DNA of 64,000 bases from Membranipora membranacea (GCA_914767715.1 OU612074.1:15300062-15364061); one strand, 5' to 3'. Positions 1 to 11,395 are shown, numbered from the stretch's first letter. Translations and numbers: made by a program. Notes: a model not told the origin generated them from the letters alone.

Positions 1-394
1 GCTTATCAATGATACCAAAAATAGAGGTAGGGTCCCTTACTCATGGGTGAATTTGGGCCAGATCACTTGGTCAAGAAAAAGAAATACTTATGTAAAAAAC
101 TTTAAATTCATGGATTTCCCACATACACTGTGAATTTTGAAAGATTTAAGCTCAAACACTGATATTATTGAAGTTAAAAGTTATTTTAAAGCATATCATC
201 CAAACACATATATTTGGGCAATTACACTTGCAAAGAAACAGAAATATCACGACAAGAATGTAAAGAACATTGATTCTTTGGATTTCCAGCATATATGGTG
301 TATTGGTTCCGCTCAGCATTAATGCTCATAATCCATGCTCACTCAAAAACTGATATTATAAAATCTCAAACAAGTTCCAAATCAGACAAAGGAG
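1..394. other. No gene seen at left edge
   Basis: AT-rich sequence with no recognisable exon or repeat. From its position it is probably an intron of the ABCD4-like gene whose later exons start at 627. A short open frame at 137-322 resembles no known family and I do not regard it as coding. Confidence 0.5.
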
Positions 395-590
395 TATGAG
401 GTGGCTCAGTTGGTTAGGGCTCTTGCCCTCTACTATGCAAATATTGGAGGTCTCCGGTTCGAACCACGCTCTAGCTGTCTACTGACTACTGGGCTCAACT
501 GATGCCCCAGGTGTGATCCGACCTCCCTGCAAACTAAGAGCAACTTGGCGCCAAATATCTTGGCCACACCCTTAAACCACCATTATTTAT
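395..590 (+). mobile_element. tRNA-derived SINE, copy A
   Basis: The head carries RNA polymerase III promoter boxes: an A box at 402-413 (TGGCTCAGTTGG) and a B box at 456-465 (GGTTCGAACC). A non-tRNA body follows with landmarks such as GACTACTGGGCTCAA and CTTGGCGCC. The same body and head recur at about 26728-26965, so this is an interspersed element and not a lone tRNA gene. Its 3' end near 590 is approximate and I did not find a clear target duplication. It lies in a presumed intron just upstream of the first visible ABCD4 exon. Confidence 0.75.
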
Positions 591-626
591 TTATTAAAAA
601 GAAATTCGATTATTTTTATTTGACAG

Positions 627-3600
627 AAGATTTAGATGCAGCTGGACAGTCACAGTACACAGACAGCTCAGGTTCGAGCTTTGACGATACAAGCTTACTT
701 ATTACTGAGCAGGCTGGTCTGTCAGCTGTCAGTCGTGATGATGTCACACTACATTCTGACGGCATCAGCGGATCACAGGGTCGACACAGCGGGTCATACC
801 AGGTAGCTTATTAACATCATTGTTAGCAATAAATATACCACTGTCGTGCATTACCAACAAGTACTACGAGCAATGGGTGTATTAAATCATGCGAGAGTGT
901 GATTGTGTTAGCAACCATAGCATGTGGTAGCAGGGTGGGATGGGTTGCGGTTAGCATTTTCTCAAACGCTTATCTTCGAGAACATAGATGAAAATCTAAT
1001 CCATTTTACCCGCTCCTCTGGTATGCAGATGCCGGCTACCCAAGGGAATACAGACAAATTTAATCAAATACAGACAAGTTTAATCAAACGTGATCAACCT
1101 AGAACCTAGTCTCACTAAATTCATCATTAACCATTGCATGCCCACTCTCCAGAGTAAAATTAACCTTGTTTTCGACATTCATCTATGGTTAAAACCTGTT
1201 TTCCAGACTAGTTGAGGTCGCCTCATGTATTGTCTGTCGGTGATTGTTTCTGTATTGTTTAGATGTTTCAGGTTGACACGCCGCTGTCTCATCAGTCTGT
1301 TGTCTCGCTGAACAATGTGACAGTCCGGGTACCGAACACTAACAGAACACTCATATCTAACTTTACATTTCACTTCAAACAGGTAAGAAAGATGATGGCT
1401 GCTGTTGTATTCGTTGTTATTGTTGTTGTTGTGGTTGTTGTTGATGGTGCAATCAGTTGGGACTCTCAGTTTTCACTCACAAGCCATTGTTGCAACAAAG
1501 GGATGTTGACAATTTCCAATACGGAGCACTTTTAGATAAATTAGACTACCGACAGCCCAAAGTATATAATAGTCAGGCAGCCTAAACTACTGTAGGTTTG
1601 CAAGATTTTAAGGTAAAACAATCCAAGACGCTGACCGGTAAAACATGGAGATTGACCTGTCCTTCTCAAGTTCATGTGATATGGAGATGACTGTACTGTA
1701 TTAGCCCAATAAACTGCAATTTTTATACAACTCATATTGTGGTAAAAGCTGGATTTCTCCTCAGATGCTATTCCTTGAAGTCATACCATATTCATATTTG
1801 AACAAGATTGAACGGATTCTACCAATATCCATGATTTTTATTGTTTGATTGCACAAGTGCATAGTCATGTTTGAAATATGAAATAGAATCACATCTTTTT
1901 TACAGGGAGAGAATGTTTTAATATCAGGGCCAAGTGGTGTGGGGAAATCCTCGTTGCTGCGTGTGATTGGTCGATTGTGGAATACCAGTGCTGGTCATGT
2001 GACCATCAAAGGCAGTGTTGGTTTAGGGAGCACTGTTAGTATCTTACCACAGAGGCCTTACTTTATTACTGGGGAAACTTCATTAGCAGACCAGGTGAGT
2101 CAATTTTATTGTTGCAATCGCTGTAGGGATGTAAATATTTATTAGTGAGTATTTTGTTTGATTTTTTAGTTTTTTGTCTATTGCTATACATACACTAGGT
2201 CTTTTATTTGACTGTCCTATTAAACAGGCCCTCTTAAGCGATTGGCTTGTGTGGGGTAGATATGAATGTTGAATGTGGTTGATGATGATATGTTACTACA
2301 ATAGTCACAATGTATGAGCTGAACCAGTGGCGTATATTAGCAATCACGGCCCACGGATTCCCGTGAATGGCTGAACAGCTCAGTGTGTAGAGCGTCTGCC
2401 TAATAATCACTGTTTATAAGATTGTTGTGGGTTCGAATCCCATCAAGTTCAGTTTTTTTTCAAATGGGTGCTTTATAACTGGAGCATTTTTACCGTAATC
2501 TTCTACTGCTATTGAGTTGTTTTCTGAAAGTACCCAACAGCTCAGTGAGCTATTGAAATACCTCTCTGCTTGCACTATTTTGCTACCGATATGCAAAAAT
2601 TTCCGTGGTGGGAGGGCGCTTAAGCGCCCCTCCCACACCCTCCCCGCCACGCCCACGGCGTGTGGTTCGGGCTGCGCCCGATCATTATGCTCATCTCTAA
2701 AAAGTCAGTGAGTGAAATTTTTTAGAATAGACGCCCCTGAGCTGAACTAACAAACAAACAACAAGAATGCTCCCCATATGAGGCTTTAACACACAACTCC
2801 TATAGCACCAATCACCTTGTTATTGCCAACCTTTCCATCCCTGTGCCAGTTCATAGAGGAAGTGGTTGGGATGCAATAGGTAGGGCATAGGGCATGGATC
2901 TTCAATTGAGAGGACATGTGTTCAATTTCCAGCAGATCACAGTAGTGTCAGGAAGGCATCCCTCCTTGAATGGTCCTGTGCCACAACAGTATACAGTCTG
3001 CAAACCATACTGTTACAGTAAAAACAAACCAAGTAACATCAAGGTATTACAGGGTAGTGCAATCGCAATCACAATCACTCATAGGTGGAAGTTTATGTTG
3101 TATGTTTGTATTGATTACAGATATATTTGAATGCTGAAAAGCCGACTGACCACTCTGAGGTATCAGGTCTACTGGAAAGACTTGGACTAAGCGAGTTGAT
3201 AACCAGATATGGTTCTATTGATGAACCAATCTCTGAGTCATGGTGAGTTAAAACAATAGACAGTTTTCTGAGCTCTGATTTAGGCCTCAATTGAGAGTTT
3301 ACCTCTCTCCAGTTTGGTACTTTTAACCCACGCCGCATAGGAAAAACGTGCTGAAAAGAGGGTTATCTTGAAAACCGCTTATAAAAGGATAAAAATAATT
3401 TTTGATTCAGAATCTGCAACATTGAAAACTCATATGGACATAGTTTGGGAAATGATTTTAGTAATTGGATAGTCAAATATAGCACTTTCTGCCTGTTTTG
3501 CGGACAATTTGGCAGAATCTTTTATGAGTTTTGTCACTAAAACTAAGATTTATCAACATTCAAGCGTCCAATGATTTGGAAATCCTGTCTCACAGGGTTT

Positions 3601-4513
3601 TCAATGGCGCAGACTCTGAATCAAAAATCGTTTTTATCCTATCATAAGCGGTTTTCAAGATAACCCTCTTTCAGCAGGTTTTTCCTATACGGCGTGGGTT
3701 GAAAGTACCAAAATGGAGAGAGGACAACTCCGGATTGAGGCATAAATAAGAGCTCAGAAAACTGTCTATTATTTCATTCATTCATTCATTTGTATGATGT
3801 TAATCATTTACGATTTTTACTTGTGATGTGGGGCATTTTGTGTAGGTCAGCAGAAGTTTTCAAAATGAATCAAAATGAAATGAGACATATACAGCGAAAG
3901 GAGTCAAGCTCATCAACAAACAAAAGTGCACTCTAATAATGATTGTCATTTATAAAACATTTCTGCCAAGCTAGGTTGAAGAGAAGATGGTTAAATGGTG
4001 ACACACTGTAGTTTTGAAGTGTATGCAAACCTTCTCACCAAACATGTTCTCTAAGTGTGGGCTGGCTACTCAAAGTCTTGGTTTGGAGAGGTTGAGTTGA
4101 ATTAACCAATCAGAGCCAACACTTTGGCTAATGCTGGCCAGCTAATGTGTGAGCTCTAATTGGCTGTTCCCCCAAACTAACTGCCAATCAAAGTCAACAC
4201 AGTGGTTGCTAGCAACACCTCCTCATGAACTCATATGTCATTTTTATTTGATCGCAGGTATGATGTGTTAACACCAGGAGAGTCACAGAGACTAGCCATA
4301 GTGAGAGCCGTATATCACAAACCTGTCCTACTCTTTCTAGATGAGGCGACCTCTCAAGTGGACATTGATAATGAACAAAAAATATACCAGTTGATGAGCG
4401 AACACAACATAACTTTTGTAACTGTCGGGCATCGCTTGTCCGTTAGGCAGTACCATAGTGTTGAGATAGTCCTACATGGTGATAACAAGTTTACTATCCA
4501 AGAACTAGATTAG
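627..4513 (+). CDS. ABCD4: ABCD4-like ABC transporter, C-terminal nucleotide-binding domain (5' part outside window)
   Basis: Five exons join in frame: 627-802, 1263-1382, 1906-2094, 3121-3242 and 4258-4513 (stop TAG). They encode about 286 residues. A Ser/Asp-rich linker comes first, then a complete nucleotide-binding domain: Walker [10 protein letters not shown] in the third exon, the signature LTPGESQRL and Walker [10 protein letters not shown] in the last, and the H-loop in VTVGHR. The phrase YDVLTPGE right after a Trp split across the last intron is characteristic of ABCD4, the lysosomal half-transporter for cobalamin export. Other class D transporters differ at this point. Known family role: ATP-driven export of vitamin B12 from lysosomes, as a dimer with LMBD1. 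The transmembrane half must lie left of the window. No clear AATAAA was found after the stop. Assignment to ABCD is firm; ABCD4 itself rests on the signature region. Confidence 0.85.
1402..1446 (+). repeat. TTG-rich microsatellite
   Basis: Imperfect TTG/GTT triplets begin about 20 nt after the donor of ABCD4 exon 1263-1382. The tract reads on as poly-Val in the intronic frame, but the GTAAGA donor at 1383 shows it is intron. Confidence 0.7.
2370..2452 (+). repeat. tRNA-like sequence with Pol III boxes
   Basis: The A-box-like AGCTCAGTGTG follows CTGAAC, and GTTCAG closes the far end as its exact complement. A B box GGTTCGAATCC (2430-2440) sits in a 5-bp stem, and a run of eight T follows from 2453. 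The anticodon arm is degenerate and the spacing after the T arm is wrong for a normal tRNA. I read it as a tRNA pseudogene or SINE head and not as a functional tRNA. It lies in the intron after ABCD4 exon 1906-2094. Confidence 0.5.
2608..2638. repeat. GC-rich palindrome
   Basis: A near-perfect palindrome (GTGGGAGGGCGC centred on TTAA, one extra C on the right arm) in otherwise AT-rich DNA. A second GC hairpin, CGGGCTGCGCCCG, follows at about 2668-2680. It may be part of the same insertion as the tRNA-like sequence upstream. Confidence 0.5.
3255..3770. mobile_element. Long foldback element (MITE-like)
   Basis: Two inverted arms of about 175 bp (3255-3429 and 3597-3770) match over nearly their full length with scattered substitutions. 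Both ends begin AATAGACAGTTTTCTGAGCT when read inward. The spacer is about 167 bp. No open frame of transposase size exists. The left end lies only 12 nt after ABCD4 exon 3121-3242. The flanks are A/T-rich, and I could not define a target duplication. Confidence 0.8.
3771..3795 (+). repeat. ATTC microsatellite
   Basis: About five copies of ATTC directly adjoin the right end of the foldback element. Confidence 0.7.
4104..4195. repeat. CCAATCAGAGCCAACAC-type inverted repeat
   Basis: CCAATCAGAGCCAACAC, CTCTAATTGGCTGTTC and GCCAATCAAAGTCAACAC occur within 90 bp in alternating orientation. Related motifs recur near 17299-17362, 28482-28930 and 34342-34549, so this appears to be a dispersed family. 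Boundaries are uncertain. Confidence 0.45.
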
Positions 4514-5112
4514 TTAGTGTGGTACCTTGTGATCTCTGATATATATTTATGGATTAGGGGAACATATCTGTCCCTGAACAATCATATGGCAATTTTCGTA
4601 TAATTGCTGATAACGACATCTCATCTTTGATTGGGGCAAAAGTTCAGTAATGCTACAGCCGACTTCTTGTAAAAATTTATTGAATAATTTGCCTGAGTTT
4701 TAAAAGGGCATTACTGGTACATCAGTCGATGCGTAACCTTGGAGCTGCCAAAATTTTAGCTAGTTCCAATGATTGACACAAAGTTATATTCTGATGAAAT
4801 TTCTCCATAAATAACCATACTGTGTATTCAAGGATTGAAATCCTTGGTGTATTTTACCCATAGACAAAACACACAACACTAGACTGGACACTGTGTAGTA
4901 AATATCCTATCAAAAATGATGCATGTGTTTTTTCGGAGTAATCTCCCTTTGATGCAGATAATTTTGTAGACTTTATAGTATTTGATACAGAATAGCAGCA
5001 GCAAGTTTTTGCAGCACAGGTAGCAACATTGACTTTATTCTGTCTAACTCATCACTCATTTCGATTAAGCAAAAATGGCATGTAAATATTAGTTAAACGA
5101 CATCTCAGCTTT
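4514..5112. other. Intergenic, ABCD4 3' flank
   Basis: AT-rich; no exon seen. It should contain the 3' UTR of the ABCD4-like gene. No canonical polyadenylation hexamer is evident. Confidence 0.5.
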
Positions 5113-6063
5113 TTGCCTGAGTCAATGCCTGAGTCAATGCCTGAGTCAATTACTTTGAAAATCTCCCAATCTTTTTTAATATGCTTCGTTCATCGCCAAC
5201 CTAGCGCACTTGTTGATTGGAACCATGTCTTCACTCATTACATCGAGAACATTGTATCAATTTGTAGGGAAGTAATCATATTGGGTGATTTTAATGTTGA
5301 CCTCAGTCATAACAGCACATTGGTTAGGTGGTTTAGAAATGTCATAAATCCACTTGGACTTACACAACTAATAAAGGATTTTATAAGAATTGTAGAAAAT
5401 TCTGAATCTATCATTGATCACATATACACCAACCAACCAGCCAATGTTCGTTCTAGCTTAGTTCTGAAGTACTCTTTAAGTGATCATTTTTTGGTTATGG
5501 CAATAAGAAAAAAGGGTGTTGTAAAATCAGAGAAAAGAATTAAGATAAATTTCAACGATTTTAGCAAATTTACCGATGAAAATATACACCAATATTTCAG
5601 CAATGTTGACTGGCACCAATCTCTATGTTACGGCAACATTAACCATGTCATAGAGAATTTCAATGAAACTTTCTTAAATTTGTCATCAAAACTTATAATA
5701 CGGAGGACTCGCTATGTCAAATCTGAGGTCCTTCCTATGTGGATTGATGATGAAGTGCGTGATCATATGAGACTAAGAGACCAGTATAAATCTCAAAAGT
5801 TATGGGATTTTTATAAAACTGAAAGAAACTTAGTCACTAACATGATAAAAAGAAAGAAGCAAAAGTATATGACAAAACTGGTTGAAAATTCCAAAGGCCA
5901 TAATACCAAATCATTGTGGAATGCGCTAAATATCAGAAACAAAACTAAAACTTGCATTGACAATGCTGCTGATATTTCTAGCAGTAATTTTAACGAGCAT
6001 TTTTCATCTATCGCTGCGAAGCTATCAAAAGATTTTTCTTTGATGGCTACTCCCATTAAATAA
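5113..6063 (+). mobile_element. Non-LTR retrotransposon fragment (endonuclease end plus linker, no reverse transcriptase)
   Basis: A 316-residue open frame. After an N-terminal MPES tetrapeptide repeated three times, it has the last part of an apurinic/apyrimidinic endonuclease-like domain: GDFNVDL near residue 58, SIIDHIYTN near 100 and SDHFLVM near 124. A basic, coiled linker with WIDDEVRDHMRLRDQY follows, as found between endonuclease and reverse transcriptase in CR1/Jockey-type LINEs. The frame stops before any reverse transcriptase motif, and nothing RT-like follows. The N-terminal endonuclease residues are also missing. This is a dead copy truncated at both ends; the first Met is arbitrary. 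It lies between two genes on the same strand. Confidence 0.8.
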
Positions 6064-7107
6064 AAGTTGTAAGTTGACTCATTTGAGACTTGAACAGTTA
6101 AAAAGTCCACATAAAATCAACACAAAGGTTTCCTGAAGGCAAGACCAGAGGTTTAGACCAGTTTTAGACTATTAATCAACAATGAATAATGATAATCCGC
6201 TTTTATTACCTGATTGGGCTTCCAGGCACTATACAGAGATCAAACATATACTCAGAATATACTCAGACTTGAAGTGAGATGTATTCATTATTCTGGATCA
6301 CAATTGTAAGGTGTCACCGTTGAAGGCATCAAAAGTATATATATGTTTATATACGATTTATCTTGACTTTGTGGTGCAAGAGCATCGTCTCAAAACTCGT
6401 CAAGAGTAGTTTTTCTGATAGAACATGGCGGGGATCTTAACGGGTTATCGGCAGAAACCTTTCTTTGAACGTCTTTGGAGGCACATCCTCTAGAGTCCAA
6501 GGAAGGTCAGACTCAAAAACAACCCCAAATAAGTTAGCCTTGTGTAGTAGCGGGAACCAGCTGTCGTCACTAAAAATTATAGTTAAATACATGGTAAATA
6601 CTGGACTTACCAATTGACCTCATACGTTTAATAGATTCGAGTTTTCTTGTCTTTCATTGTTCATGGATAAGGTAACTCCAAGTTAGCACTACAAATAGAT
6701 AGTGCACGACAAATTATTATTGAGCAGTAGTCTGAGTGCAAACCATTACTAAAGCTATAATTAGAACCAAATTTAAAGTAGGACGATTTCGTGGCGACCT
6801 AAAAAGAAGCTTAAATACCGTTTATGTTCCTCAAAGCATATACATACACGCTCCCGTTCCTCACATCTCCCACATCAAAAGAAACCTTGTGGATAAAAAC
6901 TGACTGATCCTATACCCCAGCCTGAGACAATGATGTGCAGGTGGAAATTATTAATGGACAAAGGCTAATTAGGTCTATGCTGGCATAAAAGCAACAGTGC
7001 TTGTTAACCAATGAATTAAACCTCATTCAGTTCATTTAGTTCATTGTGTTAACTTACCCATTCAGTTAAGTCTGTCCAGTAGAGAAGACATTCAGAAAGT
7101 TACAGCA
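6064..7107. other. Intergenic, upstream of fucosyltransferase
   Basis: No exon recognised. The last 130 bp before the ATG at 7108 should hold the promoter and 5' UTR. Confidence 0.5.
6984..7032 (+). promoter_or_regulatory. Possible core promoter of fucosyltransferase gene
   Basis: A TATA-like CATAAAAG at 6984-6991 is followed about 40 bp later by TCATTCAGTTC, which resembles an initiator. The ATG is 76 bp further on. Based only on motif likeness and position. Confidence 0.22.
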
Positions 7108-8604
7108 ATGATTCGCATAGCTTTATTCTATGTTGTGATGTCGCTCGCGATCATAAACTGTGCTTACTTTATATACAAGAACCGTGCAGACAAAGGGGGA
7201 GAGAAGGTTGAATTGCCTCAAGAAGATGAAACTTACATAGCTGATCATTTCTCCAAAGCTGACGGAAACGCTGCTTCCATACAGAGCGATGAGGATAATG
7301 TTTCGCAGCAACAGATGGTTACAGGTCTGACTTATAGTAAAAAGAGTTTTCCCCTCACGAAAAAGGAGGATGTTGGTAAAGAGAAAGACAAACACTTGAT
7401 AGTCAGAGATGCCGTGACGTCAACTACTAATGGAAACATTGCTACAGACACATCATATGGTTATGAGACAGGTTACGATCCTGTAACATCCTTGCCTGAG
7501 ACCGCAATTAAAGGCACAGGATATCGCAAACCGGTGGTTCGAAAGTTAGTTTTAGGCAAAGCGGAGCAACCAGAATACTGCAATCATCTTCAGCTTTTGT
7601 CTAATGACTCTGAGTATAATTCTCTTATTGAAGAAGGTAAAAAAGTCATATACCAAACTTTTGCATGGAGTTGGAAGCCCGAGAGATTATTGGTTGGTGG
7701 TTTCAGCGGCTGCGAATATTCGAACTGTGTAGTACAGCAGTGCAACAAGTTCAAATATGTGGAGCGAGCAAATTTGCTGTTGTTTGACACACAAAGCACA
7801 TCATCCGTACCTATTGTACCTGTTGCAGTGAGGATGACTCAGACCTGGGTGTTACATGCAATGGAGGCACCCGCCTGGTCATGGAATCGGGTGCCTGAAG
7901 AATTCGGAACGTATATTGATGTGACAGATACTTATAGAAGCGACTCTGACATTTATAGGCCTTACGCACAAATCACCGAGCTAGAAGAGCCAGTGGAATT
8001 TAAACAAACTCTTGTGCAAGCAAAAACAAAAGGTGCCTTCATCTATATTTCTAACTGTCTGTCAAAAAATTATGATCGACTAGGACTCATCAAACAATTA
8101 TCAAAATACATTGACATTAGGGTCTATGGGAGATGCGGAGAAGAGCCTCCCTGCGGTAGAGGTGACTTAGACTGTGAACTCAGGGAACACAGCGGGCATC
8201 ACTTCTTCCTAAGCTTTGAGAACAGTTTGTGCACCGATTACATCACTGAAAAATTTTACAAAGCACTTGAATGGAATATCCATGTCGTGCCTGTAGTTGT
8301 GGGCGGAGCCTCTGTAGATGAATACAATGCTATAGCTCCGCCCAGATCTTTCATACACCTGTACGACTTTAGGTCTGTCCGAGCTTTAGGACACTACCTC
8401 AAGTATCTGATGGAGAATAACGCGGCATATATGGAGTATCATAAATGGCGCTCTGATTTTCAAGTTGATTGGAGTACAACATCAGCTTGTCGAATGTGTG
8501 AGCTGGCAAACCTTAATATTACATTTATAGGTAAACATAGAGGAAGCACCTCTACATGGTGGAATAATGGCGTGTGTCACAATCTTACCATTCCCTATCT
8601 ATAG
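7108..8604 (+). CDS. Alpha-1,3-fucosyltransferase (GT10 family), intronless
   Basis: A single 498-residue frame without introns. The N-terminus is short, followed by one hydrophobic stretch (about residues 2-23): a type II membrane anchor of a Golgi enzyme. A variable stem runs to about residue 150. The catalytic domain contains the acceptor-side region WVLHAMEAPAWSW with TYRSDSDIYRPY, then IRVYGRCGEEPPC, and the GT10 hallmark FENSLCTDYITEKFYKAL near residues 370-387, which binds GDP-fucose. VPVVVGG and a Cys-rich C-terminus (CRMCEL) also fit. Family role: transfer of fucose from GDP-fucose to N-acetylglucosamine in glycoprotein or glycolipid glycans in the Golgi. Length is slightly above the usual 350-450 because of the long stem. 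The ATG at 7108 is the first in frame and directly precedes the anchor. Acceptor specificity cannot be read from sequence. Confidence 0.93.
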   Translation: MIRIALFYVVMSLAIINCAYFIYKNRADKGGEKVELPQEDETYIADHFSKADGNAASIQSDEDNVSQQQMVTGLTYSKKSFPLTKKEDVGKEKDKHLIVRDAVTSTTNGNIATDTSYGYETGYDPVTSLPETAIKGTGYRKPVVRKLVLGKAEQPEYCNHLQLLSNDSEYNSLIEEGKKVIYQTFAWSWKPERLLVGGFSGCEYSNCVVQQCNKFKYVERANLLLFDTQSTSSVPIVPVAVRMTQTWVLHAMEAPAWSWNRVPEEFGTYIDVTDTYRSDSDIYRPYAQITELEEPVEFKQTLVQAKTKGAFIYISNCLSKNYDRLGLIKQLSKYIDIRVYGRCGEEPPCGRGDLDCELREHSGHHFFLSFENSLCTDYITEKFYKALEWNIHVVPVVVGGASVDEYNAIAPPRSFIHLYDFRSVRALGHYLKYLMENNAAYMEYHKWRSDFQVDWSTTSACRMCELANLNITFIGKHRGSTSTWWNNGVCHNLTIPYL

Positions 8605-8775
8605 ATACTGGAAATTTTCTTCATGTTTGCAGGAATTAAGTTATGATTGGATTGAGATTGATAGTTTCAACGAATAATTTTATAATATTTTGTCGAATTT
8701 TGTAACCTCATGATAATTTTACCATCAGTGGTTTGATATTATGAATCATTGTTTACCTTAACATTATGTTAATGA

Positions 8776-8781
8776 AATAAA
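8776..8781 (+). terminator. Polyadenylation signal AATAAA
   Basis: AATAAA lies 171 bp after the fucosyltransferase stop codon, followed by a T/G-containing stretch. Position fits a short 3' UTR. Confidence 0.55.
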
Positions 8782-9286
8782 AATTTGAGATTTCATATGA
8801 CAATTGATGAAACAAGCTGCTTCACATGAGGTTACAGAAATTAAACAAGAACCCCTGCTACTGTAATCTGCCAGTAATTGCTACTTAATCAAACCTCTCA
8901 TCATAAAAAAAAGTATTAAATCTTATGTCTACGATTCATTTTGAAGAACAGAAATACTTGTTCATTTTAAACATGAACCAGTTAGTTAATGGTGGTATAA
9001 ACTTGTGTGATCAAAATGTTCACCCAAAATGAATTAAATAAACACACTGACAATGAGGTGGGTAGGTAACTAAATCAAGTTTGATGCAGTTTGCCTGCAT
9101 TCCAGTTACTCCATGTCCACTGATCAGGAGCATCTCCGAATGCGGGCAAATGGACCAAAACTTGGTCTAGTATGTAACTATCAATTAAGCTACCTGCATA
9201 TTTGCAATAAAATATGATCAATGGTTGTTTTGTGGTTTTCATTTGTATATGATCCTTTGTCAGATAGATCAATCATATTGTCATCA

Positions 9287-9525
9287 CAGGCCCGTAGTTC
9301 TAGGGGAGGCAAGGAGGCACTGCCTCCCCTAGAAAGCTAATTACCATGGCCTAAAAACACTATAATGGAATAATCCATGTCAGAATTGGCTCCTCCTGGA
9401 TTTCCATTTGCTAACTAAATTCCCTAAATTGCTTAGGGAGGAGATTACAGCACCTCTCCTGTTGATGCTTCAGGCTGGCCTCGGACTTTTGCTGCCCCTA
9501 CCATTTTTTCTAAACTACGGCCCTG
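9287..9525. mobile_element. MITE-like element with CAGGSCCGTAGTT ends
   Basis: The left end, CAGGCCCGTAGTTCTA, and the reverse complement of the right end, CAGGGCCGTAGTTTAG, form short terminal inverted repeats. Immediately inside the left end is a perfect 12-bp hairpin (CTAGGGGAGGCA, 9300-9332). No target duplication is obvious and there is no transposase. Similar CAGGGCCGTAG termini are common in hAT-type elements of marine invertebrates (my recollection, not checked). Confidence 0.55.
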
Positions 9526-10175
9526 CAACAAAGTTTACGATTAAATTTGGACGTATGCTGGTGGGCAGCAGGTTTAGATTGAGAAGGTTATGAAATCTAC
9601 AAATTTGCTGGTTGATCGAGTACCTCTTGACAAACAACTTTGATGTCTCCTGATCAAATCATGTCCTCATCTATAGTATGTGGTACAAAACATGACTTTG
9701 ATGTCAAAGGAAAAAAAACGGAGCAGGGATCAGATAATTTGATGAGGATGTTGTGTTCGATACCTTAACACAACCAAGTCCTAACAAAGTAAATAAAGAT
9801 ATACGATTCCATTACAAGGAGAATAGGTATAAACACTTCTCTAAATGTTGCTCAAAAAAATGTGCTGCTAGTTCATTGTAATTGTGAACCAGAAATTTTT
9901 AGACCTGATCATAGAGGAGGATATTTTCTACCACTGACTGCCATTATTGCTGATCTCCTTAGAAGTCAACTCTGTCAACATGAATACATGAATACATTCA
10001 TGAATTTAATTTCAAAGTCAAGGCCAATGATTATGCTGTCAAATATGTGTGTGTGAGTATGTGTGTATGTGTATTTTGTCGGATCGAGAAAGATCACGAC
10101 AGTTCACTGCTGACAGAGTTCATATGAGATTACTTTATAATACTGAATGCAGTTTTTCGGCAGTTTGATGATTTT

Positions 10176-10198
10176 ATGTGTGTGTGTGTGTGTGTGTA
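10176..10198 (+). repeat. TG microsatellite
   Basis: About 11 TG dinucleotides. The flanking phrase TGTGTATTTTGT also occurs at about 10068, so the region has undergone local duplication. Confidence 0.8.
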
Positions 10199-11395
10199 TG
10201 TGTATTTTGTATCAATTTTCATGATAAAATTTGTTTTTTTTCTGAGTGCCCCGTTGTAAAATAAGGCATAAAAATTCTAAATAAAAAATGACTAAAAGAA
10301 GAATATAAGTATAGAATGAGTTATGAAAAAATAGAGTTTACCAGTCTTGCAAAATTTGATCTAAAACAGAATGTTCCGGTATTTACTCTGTATTTTGGGA
10401 CGCGGTCATCTTCATCAAGAAGACTTTTGGTGGTGGAGGCCTTCAGAATTCTTTATCCATACAATATTACTGACACAGATACGCTTCTACAAGGTGTTGT
10501 AGACACAGTTCAATCCAAATATGTGGTAAGACGATACCAGCATGAACGATTGATGAACCTACAGATTTGAGGCACAGGGTCATCTGAGTGCAAATATGAA
10601 CAATCACAAGCAAAGAACTTTGAGAAAAACTGAACAATGAAAAGACAAGATTTTATTTTTCTTTTTTTTTATTTGATTTAATTCAACTCGATGCATAAAG
10701 ATTTAGAGCATGAATCACACAAGTGGCTCGCAATGCTTTAACTGCAGTTCGCTTAAGCTTAGATTTACTGGAGACTTTCTAAGGTATAGCCTCTAATCTC
10801 AACGAACCACCACCACAATAGTTTGGAGAGAGAACATTACACCCCACAAAACCTCCAGCAAATAGCTATCATAGCAATACATGGCAAAGGGCTTAACACC
10901 AGGAGCATCATACACTTAAAAATCCCACAATGGTCTTAGTTGACTTCTGATCTCTGTTTCCGGGAGGTAACAAAGTCGTCATGAAAATGGAACGTCAACT
11001 CGCAGTGCAGGCAGTATGTAGCATCAAGATTCATGCTTGGAAAATGTGCAGAAAAAACGAAAAAAATAGATATCTTGAGCATCAAAAATATACCTCTACA
11101 CGGATCATTTCATCTGAAATGCCTTCTTTGAGCATACAACCCGTTATAAATATAAATATTGAAAGAGTTTTGAAATTAGTAATGGAAAACTTTGTATAGA
11201 CTGAGTACTTTGACTGGAATGGCACATCATTGTTCAAGGATAAATGTGATACCCCGTCATATGCCTGTGCAACTACAATCAAAAAGCTAAGTCTATGTTG
11301 TCAGTCACAACACATGAAAAAAGATTCATTCGAAATCCACATCAACTATAATAAGAAAAATATTCTTGTATACAATCTATCATTTAAAATGTAGC

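Noticed and set aside
2370-2452. Functional tRNA gene
   Set aside because: Acceptor spacing after the T arm and the anticodon arm do not form a normal cloverleaf by eye. A tRNA scan would decide.
2414-2656. 80-codon minus-strand frame ending [10 protein letters not shown]
   Set aside because: GFEPTT is the usual artefact of reading the complement of a tRNA T arm (B box). It marks the tRNA-like repeat and not a protein.
10316-10570. 84-codon + frame
   Set aside because: No recognisable domain, no promoter or splice context, AT-rich surroundings; chance frame more likely.
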